Below are positions 26,549 through 37,022 of a DNA stretch of 64,000 nucleotides, piece by piece. The first letter of the stretch is position 1; the number at the start of each line of letters is the position of its first letter. Both the position numbers and the translations under genes were made by a program. Origin of the DNA: Flavisphingomonas formosensis (GTDB lineage: Bacteria; Pseudomonadota; Alphaproteobacteria; Sphingomonadales; Sphingomonadaceae); contig NZ_WRPK01000005.1 of the NCBI RefSeq assembly GCF_009755815.1, positions 372,001 through 436,000 on the forward strand, read 5' to 3'. Under the pieces are notes generated by a model. That model was not told where the DNA came from, ran no database searches, and was given only the letters and a program-made list of their open reading frames with translations.

Positions 26549-27895
26549 TCAACCATGGACCGACGTCTGCGCGATGATGGTCGAGGAAAGATAGCGGAGC
26601 GCGACCCGGAAGGAGACGAGCGCCAGCACGGCACCGGCGAAGACCACGATGCCCAGCGAATAGCCGAGCATCGCTTCGTTGCCGAACACATATTCGGTGA
26701 GGCCGGCCACGATCGCGGGGCCGGCGCCGAGGCCGAGAATGGTGAAGACGAACAGGAAGAAGGCCAGCATCTGCGCGCGCGCCGCGCCGGGCGCGATCAG
26801 CGCCATCACCGACGACACATAGACCATGAAGGGCACGGTGATGAACTGGGCGACACAATAGCAGGCGAGGAAGACATAGGCGTTCGTCGCGAAGAACATG
26901 TAGGCGATCACCGGCAGGAAGGCGAGGATCAGCCAGCTGTAGAAGCGCAGATGCGCATCCTTCATGCCCCGCGCGAAGAGCCGGTCGACGATCCATCCGT
27001 TCACCACCAGCGACAGCGCCGAGACGATGTTCATCAGGCTGAGCGCGAGGCCATATTGCTTCGGCTCCCAGCCGAAATGCCGCTCGATATAGGTCGGCAC
27101 CCAATTGGTCATCGAATAGCCGCAGATTGCGAGACAGGAGGTGCCCGCCAGCATCAGAGCCAGCAGCCGCCAGTTGGTGCGCACGAAGGCCCGCGTCTCC
27201 GCACGCTGCGCCTCCTTGTCCATGGTCTCGCGCACGCGCTTGCGACCCGGATCGGGGAAAGTGAACAGCAGCGCCGCGATCAGGATGCCTGGCACGCCGA
27301 TCATCATCATCACCAGCTGCCAGGGATGGGCCGGGCCGTGGAAGGGAATGTGCACGCCCTCATGCGCCGTCGCGAAAGCGACCGCCGCGCCGCCGAGGCC
27401 GAATGCGGTGGCCGAGCCCACCTTGCCCGCCATCTGGAAAGTGGAGGTGGCGCGGGTCAGGAGGTGCCGCGGAAAGCCGTCCGCGATCAGCGAATAGGCG
27501 GCCGGCAGCAGCGCCGCCTCGCCGACGCCGACGAAGATCCGCGCGATCAGCAACTGTTCGAACGTCTGGGCATAGCCGCAGGCGGTGGTCGCGATCGCCC
27601 ACAAGGTCACGCCGCCGAAGATGATCCAGCGACGCGAGAACCGGTCCGCCGCCCAGCCGAGGGGCAGACCGAAGATCGCGTAGAAGATCGCGAACGAAGT
27701 GGAGGTGATCATGCTCACCTGCACGTCGCTCAGCAGCAGATGCTGCTTGATCGGGGTCACCAGCATCGAGATGGTGAGCCGATCCACCCAGGAGAAAACG
27801 TACAGCGCGAACAGCACCGCGACCATCCACCAGGCCTGGCCGAGGCGCGGCGTCTCGCTCCGCGACGCGGTCTGGGTCTCAATCCGGCTGGCCAT
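26549..27895 (-). CDS. MFS transporter, spinster-like
   Basis: The 448-aa protein has 12 predicted hydrophobic segments and the MFS motif A loop GWAADRFSRRWIIFGG between helices 2 and 3. GGGAGGG lies 8 bases upstream of the ATG. The N-terminal SWVDRLTISMLVTPIKQHL resembles the spinster-type subgroup frequent in sphingomonad catabolic clusters. It is in the inner membrane and probably imports the organic acid substrate of the operon. It is related in its opening segment (TPIK-x-L) to the carrier at 51965, so the island has two similar importers. Confidence 0.9.
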   Translation of the reverse strand: MASRIETQTASRSETPRLGQAWWMVAVLFALYVFSWVDRLTISMLVTPIKQHLLLSDVQVSMITSTSFAIFYAIFGLPLGWAADRFSRRWIIFGGVTLWAIATTACGYAQTFEQLLIARIFVGVGEAALLPAAYSLIADGFPRHLLTRATSTFQMAGKVGSATAFGLGGAAVAFATAHEGVHIPFHGPAHPWQLVMMMIGVPGILIAALLFTFPDPGRKRVRETMDKEAQRAETRAFVRTNWRLLALMLAGTSCLAICGYSMTNWVPTYIERHFGWEPKQYGLALSLMNIVSALSLVVNGWIVDRLFARGMKDAHLRFYSWLILAFLPVIAYMFFATNAYVFLACYCVAQFITVPFMVYVSSVMALIAPGAARAQMLAFFLFVFTILGLGAGPAIVAGLTEYVFGNEAMLGYSLGIVVFAGAVLALVSFRVALRYLSSTIIAQTSVHG

Positions 27896-27916
27896 CGCGA
27901 TGCCCTCCCAATCGTC

Positions 27917-29143
<1,227 letters not shown>

Positions 29144-29162
29144 CGTCCAACCTTTCAGCGCG

Positions 29163-29897
29163 TCAGAGAGTGAGGCCGCCATCGACGACGATGGTTTGAC
29201 CGCAAATGTAACTGGCAAGGGGGGAGGCAAGGAACAGCGCGACCCCCGCCATCTCTTCGACCGTGGCGAAGCGGCCGAGCGGGATCTTCGCCAGCGCACG
29301 CTCGCGGCGTTCCTTATGGTCCATCGTCACCTTGGTCATCTTGGTGTCTACGAGGCTCGGCGCGATGCCGTTGACGCGGATGCCGTCGCGCGCCCAGGCC
29401 TGGGCGAGCGCGTGCACCAGATTGACCGCGCCGGCCTTGGATGCCGCATAGGCGGGATTGCCCATGGTGGCCCGGAAGGCGCCGATCGAGCTCACCACGA
29501 TGATCGATCCCTTGGCCGCCGCCAGCCGGTCGTGCAGCGCGGTCGAGATCAGCATGATGCTGTCGAGATTGATGGCCATCACCTTGCTCCAGCCCTCGCG
29601 CTGGAACTCGCGCCGGCCATAGAAGACGGCGCCCTGCGAATGGACGAGAACGTCGATCGTCTCGAACGGTGGCGGGGCTGCGGCAATCGCGTCGGGATCG
29701 CTCACGTCGACCTGGGTGTAGCCGAGGCCGGAAAGGTCCGATCCTTCCTCTCCCTCATAATCCGCTGCGCTCGCGCGCGTGCCCCAGACATGGACCTGGG
29801 CGCCCCGAGCCAGGAAGCCGCGCGCGATGCCGTTGCCGATGCCGCTGGAGCCGCCGACCACCAGCACGGTCTTTCCGGAGAAATCGAGGTCGTTCAT
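29163..29897 (-). CDS. short-chain dehydrogenase/reductase
   Basis: The 244-aa classical SDR has the nucleotide motif [17 protein letters not shown] near residue 12 and the catalytic Ser/Tyr/Lys set ([21 protein letters not shown]). The final IVVDGGLTL is typical. It lies between the kinase and the ACAD gene with gaps of 43 and 19 bases. In the levulinate operon an SDR (LvaD) reduces the 4-oxo group before phosphorylation, which would suit this position. It may instead oxidise a hydroxyl of the same substrate. The upstream residues ([12 protein letters not shown]) do not settle NAD versus NADP. Confidence 0.9.
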   Translation of the reverse strand: MNDLDFSGKTVLVVGGSSGIGNGIARGFLARGAQVHVWGTRASAADYEGEEGSDLSGLGYTQVDVSDPDAIAAAPPPFETIDVLVHSQGAVFYGRREFQREGWSKVMAINLDSIMLISTALHDRLAAAKGSIIVVSSIGAFRATMGNPAYAASKAGAVNLVHALAQAWARDGIRVNGIAPSLVDTKMTKVTMDHKERRERALAKIPLGRFATVEEMAGVALFLASPLASYICGQTIVVDGGLTL

Positions 29898-29940
29898 GGG
29901 GTGGGGCAGGTCCTTGAGGGTGTGACGGTTGAGAGAGCGT

Positions 29941-30963
29941 TCATCGCGTCAGCCTGTCTGCTCGTTCGAGCAGCGCGATGGCGCGGCCGTGGAGCCGGTC
30001 ACCGACATCCTTCGGTGCCTTGCCCGCGCAGGCGCGGGCATAGGTTCCTTCGAGGAGGATGCCGAGCTTGTAGCAGGCGAGGACATGATACCAGTCGACT
30101 GCCGAGAGATCGCGCTCCGATGCGGCCGCGTAGCGGGAGATCAGCTCCGCGGCTTCCGGAAAGCCGATCCAAGGCGTGACGGAAACGGTGCTCTCGCTAT
30201 CGCCTTCCGGCCAGGTCGCCAGCAGCCAGCCGAGATCGAGCAGCGGGTCGCCGATCGTGGCCAGTTCCCAGTCGATGATCGCGGCCAGTTCCGGCCCATC
30301 GGGACGAAACATCACGTTGGCGAGATGATAATCGCCATGCATGATGCCGGGCATGAAGGTTTCGGGGCGGTGCCGCTCCAGCCATTTGCCGACGCGCCCG
30401 ACCGCGGGCAGGCTGTCCGGACCGGGCCATTCCGCGAATTCGCCATAGCCGGCGAGCTGGCTGCGCCAGCGGGCGACCTGCCGGCCCAGGAAATTCTCCG
30501 GCTTGCCGAAATCGGTGAGTCCGACCGCGCGATAATCCAGCGCACCCAGCGCGGCGACGCCGTCGACGAGAGCGAGGCCCATCGCATACTGGATCTCCGC
30601 GGAGCTCGCATGCGGTTCGGGCAAGGTGCCAACCGGATTGAACCCTTCGACGGGCTCCATCAGATAGAAGGCGGCGCCCAGCACGGCCTCCTCGCCGCAG
30701 GCTGCGATCAATCCGGGATGCGGCACGTTGCTGCCGGCGAGCGCGCGCAGCACGCGAGCCTCGCGGCGCATGGTCTCGTTCGAGTTGGGGCGCGGATGCT
30801 GCGGTGGACGGCGCAGCACATAATCGCGTCCGTCGCGGGTGAAGCGCAGCAGGATGTTCTGCGTGCCGCCAGCCAGCGGGACGATGTTCTCGATCGCTCC
30901 GGTGCCCAGCTGCTGCGATGTCATCCAGGCAGCAAGCGACTCGATGTTAATCGCCGAATCCAC
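29941..30963 (-). CDS. APH-fold phosphotransferase (LvaA/ACAD10-kinase-like)
   Basis: The 340-aa protein has the aminoglycoside-phosphotransferase fold with the Brenner motif GIMHGDYHLANVMF near residue 205 and the metal-binding IIDWELATIGDPLLDLGW near 230. It belongs to the branch fused to ACAD in eukaryotic ACAD10/11 and represented by LvaA in Pseudomonas putida, which phosphorylates 4-hydroxyacyl-CoA. It is the first gene of the minus-strand operon, 94 bases from a divergent TetR gene. LvaB, the small partner of LvaA, is not encoded nearby. Resistance to aminoglycosides is unlikely given the context. The operon promoter probably contains the TGCA motif at 31037-31062. Confidence 0.87.
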   Translation of the reverse strand: MDSAINIESLAAWMTSQQLGTGAIENIVPLAGGTQNILLRFTRDGRDYVLRRPPQHPRPNSNETMRREARVLRALAGSNVPHPGLIAACGEEAVLGAAFYLMEPVEGFNPVGTLPEPHASSAEIQYAMGLALVDGVAALGALDYRAVGLTDFGKPENFLGRQVARWRSQLAGYGEFAEWPGPDSLPAVGRVGKWLERHRPETFMPGIMHGDYHLANVMFRPDGPELAAIIDWELATIGDPLLDLGWLLATWPEGDSESTVSVTPWIGFPEAAELISRYAAASERDLSAVDWYHVLACYKLGILLEGTYARACAGKAPKDVGDRLHGRAIALLERADRLTR

Positions 30964-31036
30964 TCAGACATCCTCGCATTTCCGGCGCTTATGTCGCCGA
31001 TTAGGTCAATTGGATAATGCGCTTGACTGATAGGGA

Positions 31037-31062
31037 TTGCAATGAGATTTTGCACTCATGGT
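31037..31062 (-). promoter_or_regulatory. TGCA element in the kinase/TetR divergent promoter
   Basis: On the minus strand the sequence reads ACCATGAGTGCAAAATCTC followed by ATTGC, resembling the GTGCAAAAT-TAC-TTGC element at 13996. It overlaps the first codon of the divergent TetR gene and is about 90 bases before the kinase ATG. A TetR dimer bound here could control both directions. Confidence 0.42.
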
Positions 31063-31777
31063 TAGACTTCAGATCGCCAGGAGCGATGAACAGAGCCGCA
31101 GCGCAGCCGCCGAGCATATCAAGCGGGTAGCATTGCGCCTGTTCGCCGAACGGGGCGTCGACGGTGTCACCGTGCGCGAGATTGCGGCAGCGGCGGGCCA
31201 GAAGAATCACGGAGCCGTCGGCTATTATTTCGGATCGAAGGAAGCGCTCGTCCGTGTGATCATCATGGATGGCGCGGTGGAACTCGAGCAGCTCCGCAAT
31301 GCCGCGCTCGACCGGCTGGAAGCAGAAGGCGGGCCGCGCTCGGTGCGCGAGATCGTCGACGTGCTGATCCTGCCGGTCACGGCGCTGGGCGACCGCTATT
31401 ATATTCGTTTCGTCACCTTGTTCAGCATGTCGCATCGCGATCTCATGCTCGATGCGATCGATCCGCGCTGGAATCGTGCCTATGGCCGCTGTCTCGATCA
31501 TCTGCGCAGGCTGATGCCGCAGCTGTCGCCCGGCCTGCAGAATCAGCGATTCATATTCATGGGCGCCTGTCTCGGCGCGGTGCTTTCCGCGCGCGAGCGC
31601 GCACTGGCGGACGAGAGCCGCGATCATCCGATGTGGGGCAGCGAGCATGGGTTGGAGCATTTCGCCCAGGCGCTGACGGCCCTGCTCGAGGCGCCGGTGG
31701 ACCTGCCCGCCGCGGCGATCGCCCAGATCGAAGGGCGCGCCGCGCCGCTTCCGGAGACGCGCGGGCCGGTCGGCTGA
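31058..31777 (+). CDS. TetR-family transcriptional regulator
   Basis: The 239-aa protein has a TetR DNA-binding domain at about residues 12-65; the helix-turn-helix is VREIAAAAGQKNHGAVGYYF at 39-58. The rest is a helical domain of the type seen in fatty-acid- or ketone-responsive regulators. No ribosome site precedes the ATG at 31058, and the TGCA motif directly abuts it, so the mRNA may be leaderless or the true start may differ. It is divergent from the kinase-led operon and 45 bases upstream of a thiolase gene that is probably co-transcribed. It is the best-placed candidate regulator for the operon at 30963-19253. Confidence 0.88.
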   Translation: MVRLQIARSDEQSRSAAAEHIKRVALRLFAERGVDGVTVREIAAAAGQKNHGAVGYYFGSKEALVRVIIMDGAVELEQLRNAALDRLEAEGGPRSVREIVDVLILPVTALGDRYYIRFVTLFSMSHRDLMLDAIDPRWNRAYGRCLDHLRRLMPQLSPGLQNQRFIFMGACLGAVLSARERALADESRDHPMWGSEHGLEHFAQALTALLEAPVDLPAAAIAQIEGRAAPLPETRGPVG

Positions 31778-31822
31778 GCCGGCACCGCGGCATTATTCAT
31801 CCCTATTGAGCGAGAGGAAATC

Positions 31823-32995
31823 ATGGCGGAAGCATATATTGCGGCGGTTGCGCGCAGCGCCGGCGGCAAGCGCGGCGGACGGCTGGCGGGGGTCCATCCT
31901 GCGGACCTGGCCGGCAAGGTGCTGGCGGGCCTTGTCGAGCGCAGCGGCATCGATCCCGCAGCGATCGAGGATGTGATCATGGGCTGCGCCTGTCCGGGCG
32001 GCGAGCAGGGCGCGAACATCGCGCGCAACGCCGTGCTTGCGTCGGGGCTGCCGGAGTCGGTGCCCGCGACGCATGTCGACCGGCAATGCGGCTCCTCGCA
32101 GCAGGCGCTGCATTTCGCCGCGGCGACGGTGATGTCCGGCGCGATGGACGTGATCGTCGCCGCCGGCGTCGAAAGCATGACGCGCGTGCCGATGGGCCTG
32201 CCCTGGACGCTGCCGGCCCAGCACGGCTTCGGCACCTATCGCAGCCCGGGCATCGAGGCCCGCTATCCGGATACGCCGTTCAGCCAGTTCGGCGGCGCCG
32301 AGATGATGGCGACCAAATATGGCTTCACCCGCGAGGACCTCGATCGCTTTGCGCTGGAAAGCCACAGGCGCGCGGCGGCGGCCACGGAGGCCGGCAAGTT
32401 CGCGGGCGAGATCGTGCCGATCGAGGTGGTGACGCCCGAGGGCGAGACGGTGGTCCACACGGTGGACGAGGGCATCCGTTTCGATGCCAGCCTCGAAAAG
32501 ATAGCCAGCCTCAAATTGCTGCGCGAGGGCGGTGTGATCAGCGCGGGCAACGCCAGCCAGATTTGCGACGGTGCCGCCGCGCTGCTCGTCGTCAACGAGA
32601 CCGGCCTCAAGGCGCTGGGCCTTACCCCACTGGCGCGGGTCCACCACATGACCGTGATCGGCCATGATCCGGTGATCATGCTCGAGGCGCCGATCCCGGC
32701 GACCGAACGGGCGCTCGCGAAGACCGGCCTCGGCATCGACGACATCGACCTGTTCGAAGTCAACGAAGCCTTCGCGTCGGTGCCGCTCGCCTGGCTCAAG
32801 GCGCTCGGCGCGGATCCGGCGAAGCTCAACGTCAATGGCGGCGCCATCGCGCTCGGCCATCCGCTCGGCGGGTCGGGCTCCAAGCTGATGACGACGCTGG
32901 TCAGCGCCCTCCACGATCGCGGCGGCCGCTACGGCCTGCAGACGATGTGCGAGGCGGGGGGCATGGCAAACGTGACGATCGTCGAACGGCTCTGA
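31823..32995 (+). CDS. acetyl-CoA acetyltransferase (thiolase)
   Basis: The 390-aa thiolase has all catalytic residues: Cys89 in VDRQCGSSQQAL, His346 in GGAIALGHPLGGSG and Cys376 in MCEAGGMAN. It cleaves a 3-oxoacyl-CoA to acetyl-CoA or a chain-shortened product, or runs in reverse. AGAGGAAATC precedes the ATG. It lies directly after the TetR gene on the same strand. With the FadB-like protein of the divergent operon it would complete a beta-oxidation round. A second thiolase is at 40089. Confidence 0.93.
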   Translation: MAEAYIAAVARSAGGKRGGRLAGVHPADLAGKVLAGLVERSGIDPAAIEDVIMGCACPGGEQGANIARNAVLASGLPESVPATHVDRQCGSSQQALHFAAATVMSGAMDVIVAAGVESMTRVPMGLPWTLPAQHGFGTYRSPGIEARYPDTPFSQFGGAEMMATKYGFTREDLDRFALESHRRAAAATEAGKFAGEIVPIEVVTPEGETVVHTVDEGIRFDASLEKIASLKLLREGGVISAGNASQICDGAAALLVVNETGLKALGLTPLARVHHMTVIGHDPVIMLEAPIPATERALAKTGLGIDDIDLFEVNEAFASVPLAWLKALGADPAKLNVNGGAIALGHPLGGSGSKLMTTLVSALHDRGGRYGLQTMCEAGGMANVTIVERL

Positions 32996-33014
32996 GGCTG
33001 GCATTGTCTGCGAC

Positions 33015-33034
33015 ATGTGTTAGATTGTACACAT
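33015..33034. promoter_or_regulatory. palindromic operator candidate of the toxin-antitoxin pair
   Basis: ATGTGT (33015-33020) and ACACAT (33029-33034) form a perfect inverted repeat with an 8-base spacer, 21 bases before the antitoxin ATG at 33056. RHH antitoxins repress their own promoters at such sites. Its position argues against a translation start at 33017. Confidence 0.5.
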
Positions 33035-33055
33035 ATGATCGCAGAGGTTATTGCC

Positions 33056-33322
33056 ATGAGCAGCACGACGATGACGATCCGTCTCCCGGTGGAGGTTCAC
33101 GATAAGCTCGGCCGTCTTGCGCAAGGCACGAGACGCAGCCGATCCTTCCTGGCGGCTGAAGCCTTGGCGGCCTATGTCGACCGCGAGCTCGCGATCATCG
33201 AAGGGATACAGCAGGGGCTGGCGGATGTGGCGGCGGGCCGGGTGACGCCGCACGATCAGGTGATTGCCGAGCTCGACGCCATGATCGATGAGGTGGAGCG
33301 AACCAAGGCCCGCCGGGGGTGA
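33056..33322 (+). CDS. ribbon-helix-helix antitoxin (CopG/ParD-like)
   Basis: The ATG at 33056 is chosen because AGAGG lies 8 bases upstream and the family-typical sequence begins there (TMTIRLPVEVHDKLGRLA). The 88-aa protein has an RHH DNA-binding domain at residues 5-48 (RRSRSFLAAEALAAYV) and an acidic C-terminal tail that usually wraps the toxin. Its TGA overlaps the GTG start of the toxin gene. It neutralises the ParE/RelE-type toxin and represses the pair's promoter. Confidence 0.88.
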   Translation: MSSTTMTIRLPVEVHDKLGRLAQGTRRSRSFLAAEALAAYVDRELAIIEGIQQGLADVAAGRVTPHDQVIAELDAMIDEVERTKARRG

Positions 33323-33621
33323 GACGCGTCGAGTGGTCGAACGCGGCCAGGCACGATATCCGCACCCAAGTTGAATATATTGCCGCCGAAGATCCCCAGG
33401 CCGCCCGCCGGATCGTGGCGATAGTGAATCACGTCGGCGAAAGCCTCGGCACTTTCGCTACGGGACATCCTGGGCGGGTTGCCGGCACCTACGAAAAATC
33501 GGTGCGTGGCTTGCCCTATGTCATCGCATATGCGCTGACCGATGACGACGCGGCGGGGTCGATCCTGAGGGTCATCCATACGTCGCGGGATTGGGGCGAG
33601 GACGATTGGCCGGACGATTGA
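33319..33621 (+). CDS. ParE/RelE-superfamily toxin
   Basis: It starts with GTG at 33319, sharing four bases (GTGA) with the antitoxin stop. The 100-aa protein has the ParE/RelE fold pattern: RRVEWSNAARHDIRTQVEYI at the N-terminus, GTYEKSVRGLPYVIAYAL in the middle and ILRVIHTSRDW at the end, including the R-x-H-x-SR-W residues of the group. It is probably a DNA-gyrase or ribosome-acting toxin; the ParE/RelE choice is not settled. The pair sits inside the catabolic island, between a thiolase and a convergent dehydrogenase gene. Confidence 0.88.
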   Translation: MRRVEWSNAARHDIRTQVEYIAAEDPQAARRIVAIVNHVGESLGTFATGHPGRVAGTYEKSVRGLPYVIAYALTDDDAAGSILRVIHTSRDWGEDDWPDD

Positions 33622-33657
33622 ACCATCTGTCGACGGCCGACCGATATCGCTCTGCGA

Positions 33658-35343
33658 TCAGTTCCCCCCGTCCAGCAAACGCCGTGCGATCACCTGGGCC
33701 TGGATCTCGCCGGCGCCTTCGAAGATGTTGAGGATGCGCGCGTCGGCGAGCAGGCGGCTCGCCTGATACTCGGTGGCGAAGCCGTTGCCGCCATGGATCT
33801 GGAGCGCATTGTCGGCCGCGGCCCAGGCGACGCGGGCGCCGATCAGCTTGGCCATGCCGGCCTCGAGATCGCAGCGCTTGCCCTCGTCCTTCTGGCGCGC
33901 GGCGAAATAGGTGAGCTGGCGGGCGCCCATGATCTCCGCGGCCATCATCGCCAGCTTGTTGGCGACGCGGGGGAATTCGAAGATCGGGCGGCCGAACTGC
34001 TTGCGGTCCAGCGCATAGCCGAGGCCGACGTCGAGCGCGGCCTGGGCGACGCCGATCGCGCGCGCCGCCGTCTGGATGCGCGCGCTCTCGAAGGTCGCCA
34101 TGAGCTGCTTGAAGCCCTGGCCCTCGACGCCGCCGAGCAGGTTGGCGGCGGGCACGCGGAAATCGTCGAAGCCGATCTCATATTCCTTCATGCCGCGATA
34201 GCCGATCACCTCGATCTCGCCGCCGCTCATGCCCGGGGTGGGGAACGGATCGGCGACGGTGCCGCGCTCTTTGGGCGCGAGCAACATCGAGAGGCCGCTA
34301 TAGTCCTTCGTGGCGGGATCGGTGCGGACCAGCAGCGTCATCACGTCGGCGCGCGCCGCGTGGGTGATCCAGGTCTTGTTGCCGCTGACGCGATATTCGT
34401 CGCCGCTGAGCGTCGCGCGGGTGCGCAGCGCGCCGAGGTCGGAGCCGGTATCGGGCTCGGTGAACACGGCGGTCGGCAGGATCGCCGCGCTCGCGATCTG
34501 CGGCAGCCAGTGCGCCTTCTGCTCGGGCGTGCCGCCGGTCAGGATCAGCTCGGCGGCAATCTCCGACCGGGTGGCCAGCGATCCGACCCCGATCCAGCCG
34601 CGCGACAGCTCCTCGGACACGACGCACATCGCCGTCTTGCCCATGCCGAGGCCGCCGAATGGCTCGGGGATGGTCATGCCGAACACACCCATCGCACCGA
34701 GCTCCTCGACCAGCGGCAGCGGGATCAGCTCGTCCTTGAGATGCCAGTCATGGGCATGGGGCGCGACCTTCTCCTGCGAGAAAGCGAAGAACTGGTCGCG
34801 GATCATGTCGAACATCTCGTCGAGCCCGGCATTCTCCAGCGTCGCGCGGCCGCGCGCATCGGCGAGATGGCGGGCGACGGCGGTCTTCACCGCCTGCGTG
34901 CCGCCCTGGCGGATCAGCGTGCCGAGCGCGGGCGCATCGAGCGCCGAGACGTCGTCGGCGAGGTCGCCCGGGCGGATCACCTCGCCCTGGTTCATCGGGA
35001 TGCCGCCGCGCAGCTGCGCGCCATATTCGGCAAAGAGCACTTGCGCGAGCAGCGCCTCGATCTCGCCAAACTCCCCCTTCGCATCGAGCGCCGCCGCCCA
35101 ATGCGCCACTTCGCGCATCAGCTCGGCATAGGAGGCGAACCAGCCGAAGCCGTGGACGACATGCTGCTCCTCGTCGGCGCGGCGCCTGTCGACACGGCCG
35201 TTCGCGCCCGCGATCCGCGCCTTCACCTGCGGCTGCGCGGCGGCGACGAAGGCCTGCGCCGCATCGGCCGCGCCGGCCAGCAGCGAGAGAAGATCCGGCA
35301 GGATGGGCGCTTCAGGCATTTCGGCCAGCACTGCGTTCGTCAT
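33658..35343 (-). CDS. acyl-CoA dehydrogenase with N-terminal extension, methylsuccinyl-CoA-dehydrogenase-like
   Basis: At 561 aa it is about 170 residues longer than ordinary ACADs. The extension (DEEQHVVHGFGWFASYAELM near residue 75) resembles that of methylsuccinyl-CoA dehydrogenase of the ethylmalonyl-CoA pathway. The ACAD domain from about 175 has the flavin segments FTEPDTGSDLGALRT and VSGNKTWITHAARAD and a catalytic Glu in NIFEGAGEIQAQVIARRLL near the C-terminus. No crotonyl-CoA carboxylase/reductase or mutase is near, so it may serve a different branched dicarboxyl- or acyl-CoA. It is the last gene of a four-gene minus-strand operon and overlaps the crotonase gene by four bases (ATGA). 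Confidence 0.86.
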   Translation of the reverse strand: MTNAVLAEMPEAPILPDLLSLLAGAADAAQAFVAAAQPQVKARIAGANGRVDRRRADEEQHVVHGFGWFASYAELMREVAHWAAALDAKGEFGEIEALLAQVLFAEYGAQLRGGIPMNQGEVIRPGDLADDVSALDAPALGTLIRQGGTQAVKTAVARHLADARGRATLENAGLDEMFDMIRDQFFAFSQEKVAPHAHDWHLKDELIPLPLVEELGAMGVFGMTIPEPFGGLGMGKTAMCVVSEELSRGWIGVGSLATRSEIAAELILTGGTPEQKAHWLPQIASAAILPTAVFTEPDTGSDLGALRTRATLSGDEYRVSGNKTWITHAARADVMTLLVRTDPATKDYSGLSMLLAPKERGTVADPFPTPGMSGGEIEVIGYRGMKEYEIGFDDFRVPAANLLGGVEGQGFKQLMATFESARIQTAARAIGVAQAALDVGLGYALDRKQFGRPIFEFPRVANKLAMMAAEIMGARQLTYFAARQKDEGKRCDLEAGMAKLIGARVAWAAADNALQIHGGNGFATEYQASRLLADARILNIFEGAGEIQAQVIARRLLDGGN

Positions 35344-36215
35344 CCTTCGCCTGCCTGCTTCTTGTTCGCGCTCGCCATCGCCTTGGCATCGAGGCCGCCG
35401 ACGAGATGGCCGGTCATCAGCTGGTTATGCGCATGGGCGAGGTGGTGCATGTGGAACACGGCATCCATCGCGGTGCGCTTGCCGCGCAGCTCCTCGACAT
35501 GGTTCACTGCCTGCTTGGTCAGCGCCATGCCGAAGCGGTCGCGCGTCGCCAGCTCGGCGGCCATCTTCGCCACCTCCTCGCGCAGCGTCTCGCGCGGGTA
35601 GATGCGATTGACCATGCCGAACTGATAGGCGCGCTGCGCCGGCATCCGCTCGCCGAGCAGCAGCAGCTCGCGCGCCACGCGCGGCGGCAGCTCGAAGGCA
35701 TGGGCGAAATATTCGACGCCGGGCTGCGCCATGCGCACCACCGGATCCTGGAAGAAGGCGTCCTCGGATGCCACGATCAGGTCGCACACCCAGGCGAGCA
35801 TCAGTCCGCCCGCGATGCAGGCGCCCTGCACCATCGCGATCATCGGCTTGGGGATGTCCTGCCAGCGCCGGCAGAGGCCGAGATAGGCGTCCTGCTCCAG
35901 CACATATTGCCGCTCTGCGCCGCCCTTGTTGAGGTGATCCCACCACAGCAGGGTGCGGCTGCGCGGCAGGTTGGAATCCTTCTCGGGCGTGCCGATGTCG
36001 TGGCCGGCCGAGAAATGCTTGCCCTCGCCGCCGAGCACGATGACCTTGACCTCGTCATCCTCCACCGCGCGCTTGAACGCGGCGTCGAGCTGATTGAGCA
36101 GCCGGTAATTCTGCGCGTTGGAATATTGCGGGCGATTGAGCATGATCCATGCCACCGCATCCTCGACCATATAGGTCACATAGTCCGGCTCGTCCGGCTG
36201 CGTCTCCGTGGTCAT
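35340..36215 (-). CDS. enoyl-CoA hydratase/isomerase family protein
   Basis: The 291-aa crotonase-fold protein has oxyanion-hole segments GKHFSAGHDIG and GACIAGGLMLAWVCD. The two Glu residues of hydratases are not conserved (Met and Val occur at the aligned places), so its reaction is not plain hydration. A long C-terminal helical part with MHHLAHAHNQLMTGH is unusual and His-rich. It is third in the operon CoA-transferase, SDR, crotonase, dehydrogenase, with 24 bases to the SDR gene and a 4-base overlap with the dehydrogenase. Confidence 0.85.
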   Translation of the reverse strand: MTTETQPDEPDYVTYMVEDAVAWIMLNRPQYSNAQNYRLLNQLDAAFKRAVEDDEVKVIVLGGEGKHFSAGHDIGTPEKDSNLPRSRTLLWWDHLNKGGAERQYVLEQDAYLGLCRRWQDIPKPMIAMVQGACIAGGLMLAWVCDLIVASEDAFFQDPVVRMAQPGVEYFAHAFELPPRVARELLLLGERMPAQRAYQFGMVNRIYPRETLREEVAKMAAELATRDRFGMALTKQAVNHVEELRGKRTAMDAVFHMHHLAHAHNQLMTGHLVGGLDAKAMASANKKQAGEG

Positions 36216-36239
36216 GCCCTTGCCTTTCTCCGCTCGCGC

Positions 36240-37021
<782 letters not shown>

Positions 37022-37022
<1 letters not shown>

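Noticed and set aside
29941-30963. Aminoglycoside resistance gene
   Set aside because: The fold is shared, but operon context and the IIDWELATIGDP pattern fit the ACAD10/LvaA kinase branch.
33017-33055. Earlier start for the antitoxin
   Set aside because: It would translate the palindromic operator; the ATG at 33056 has a better ribosome site and begins the family sequence.
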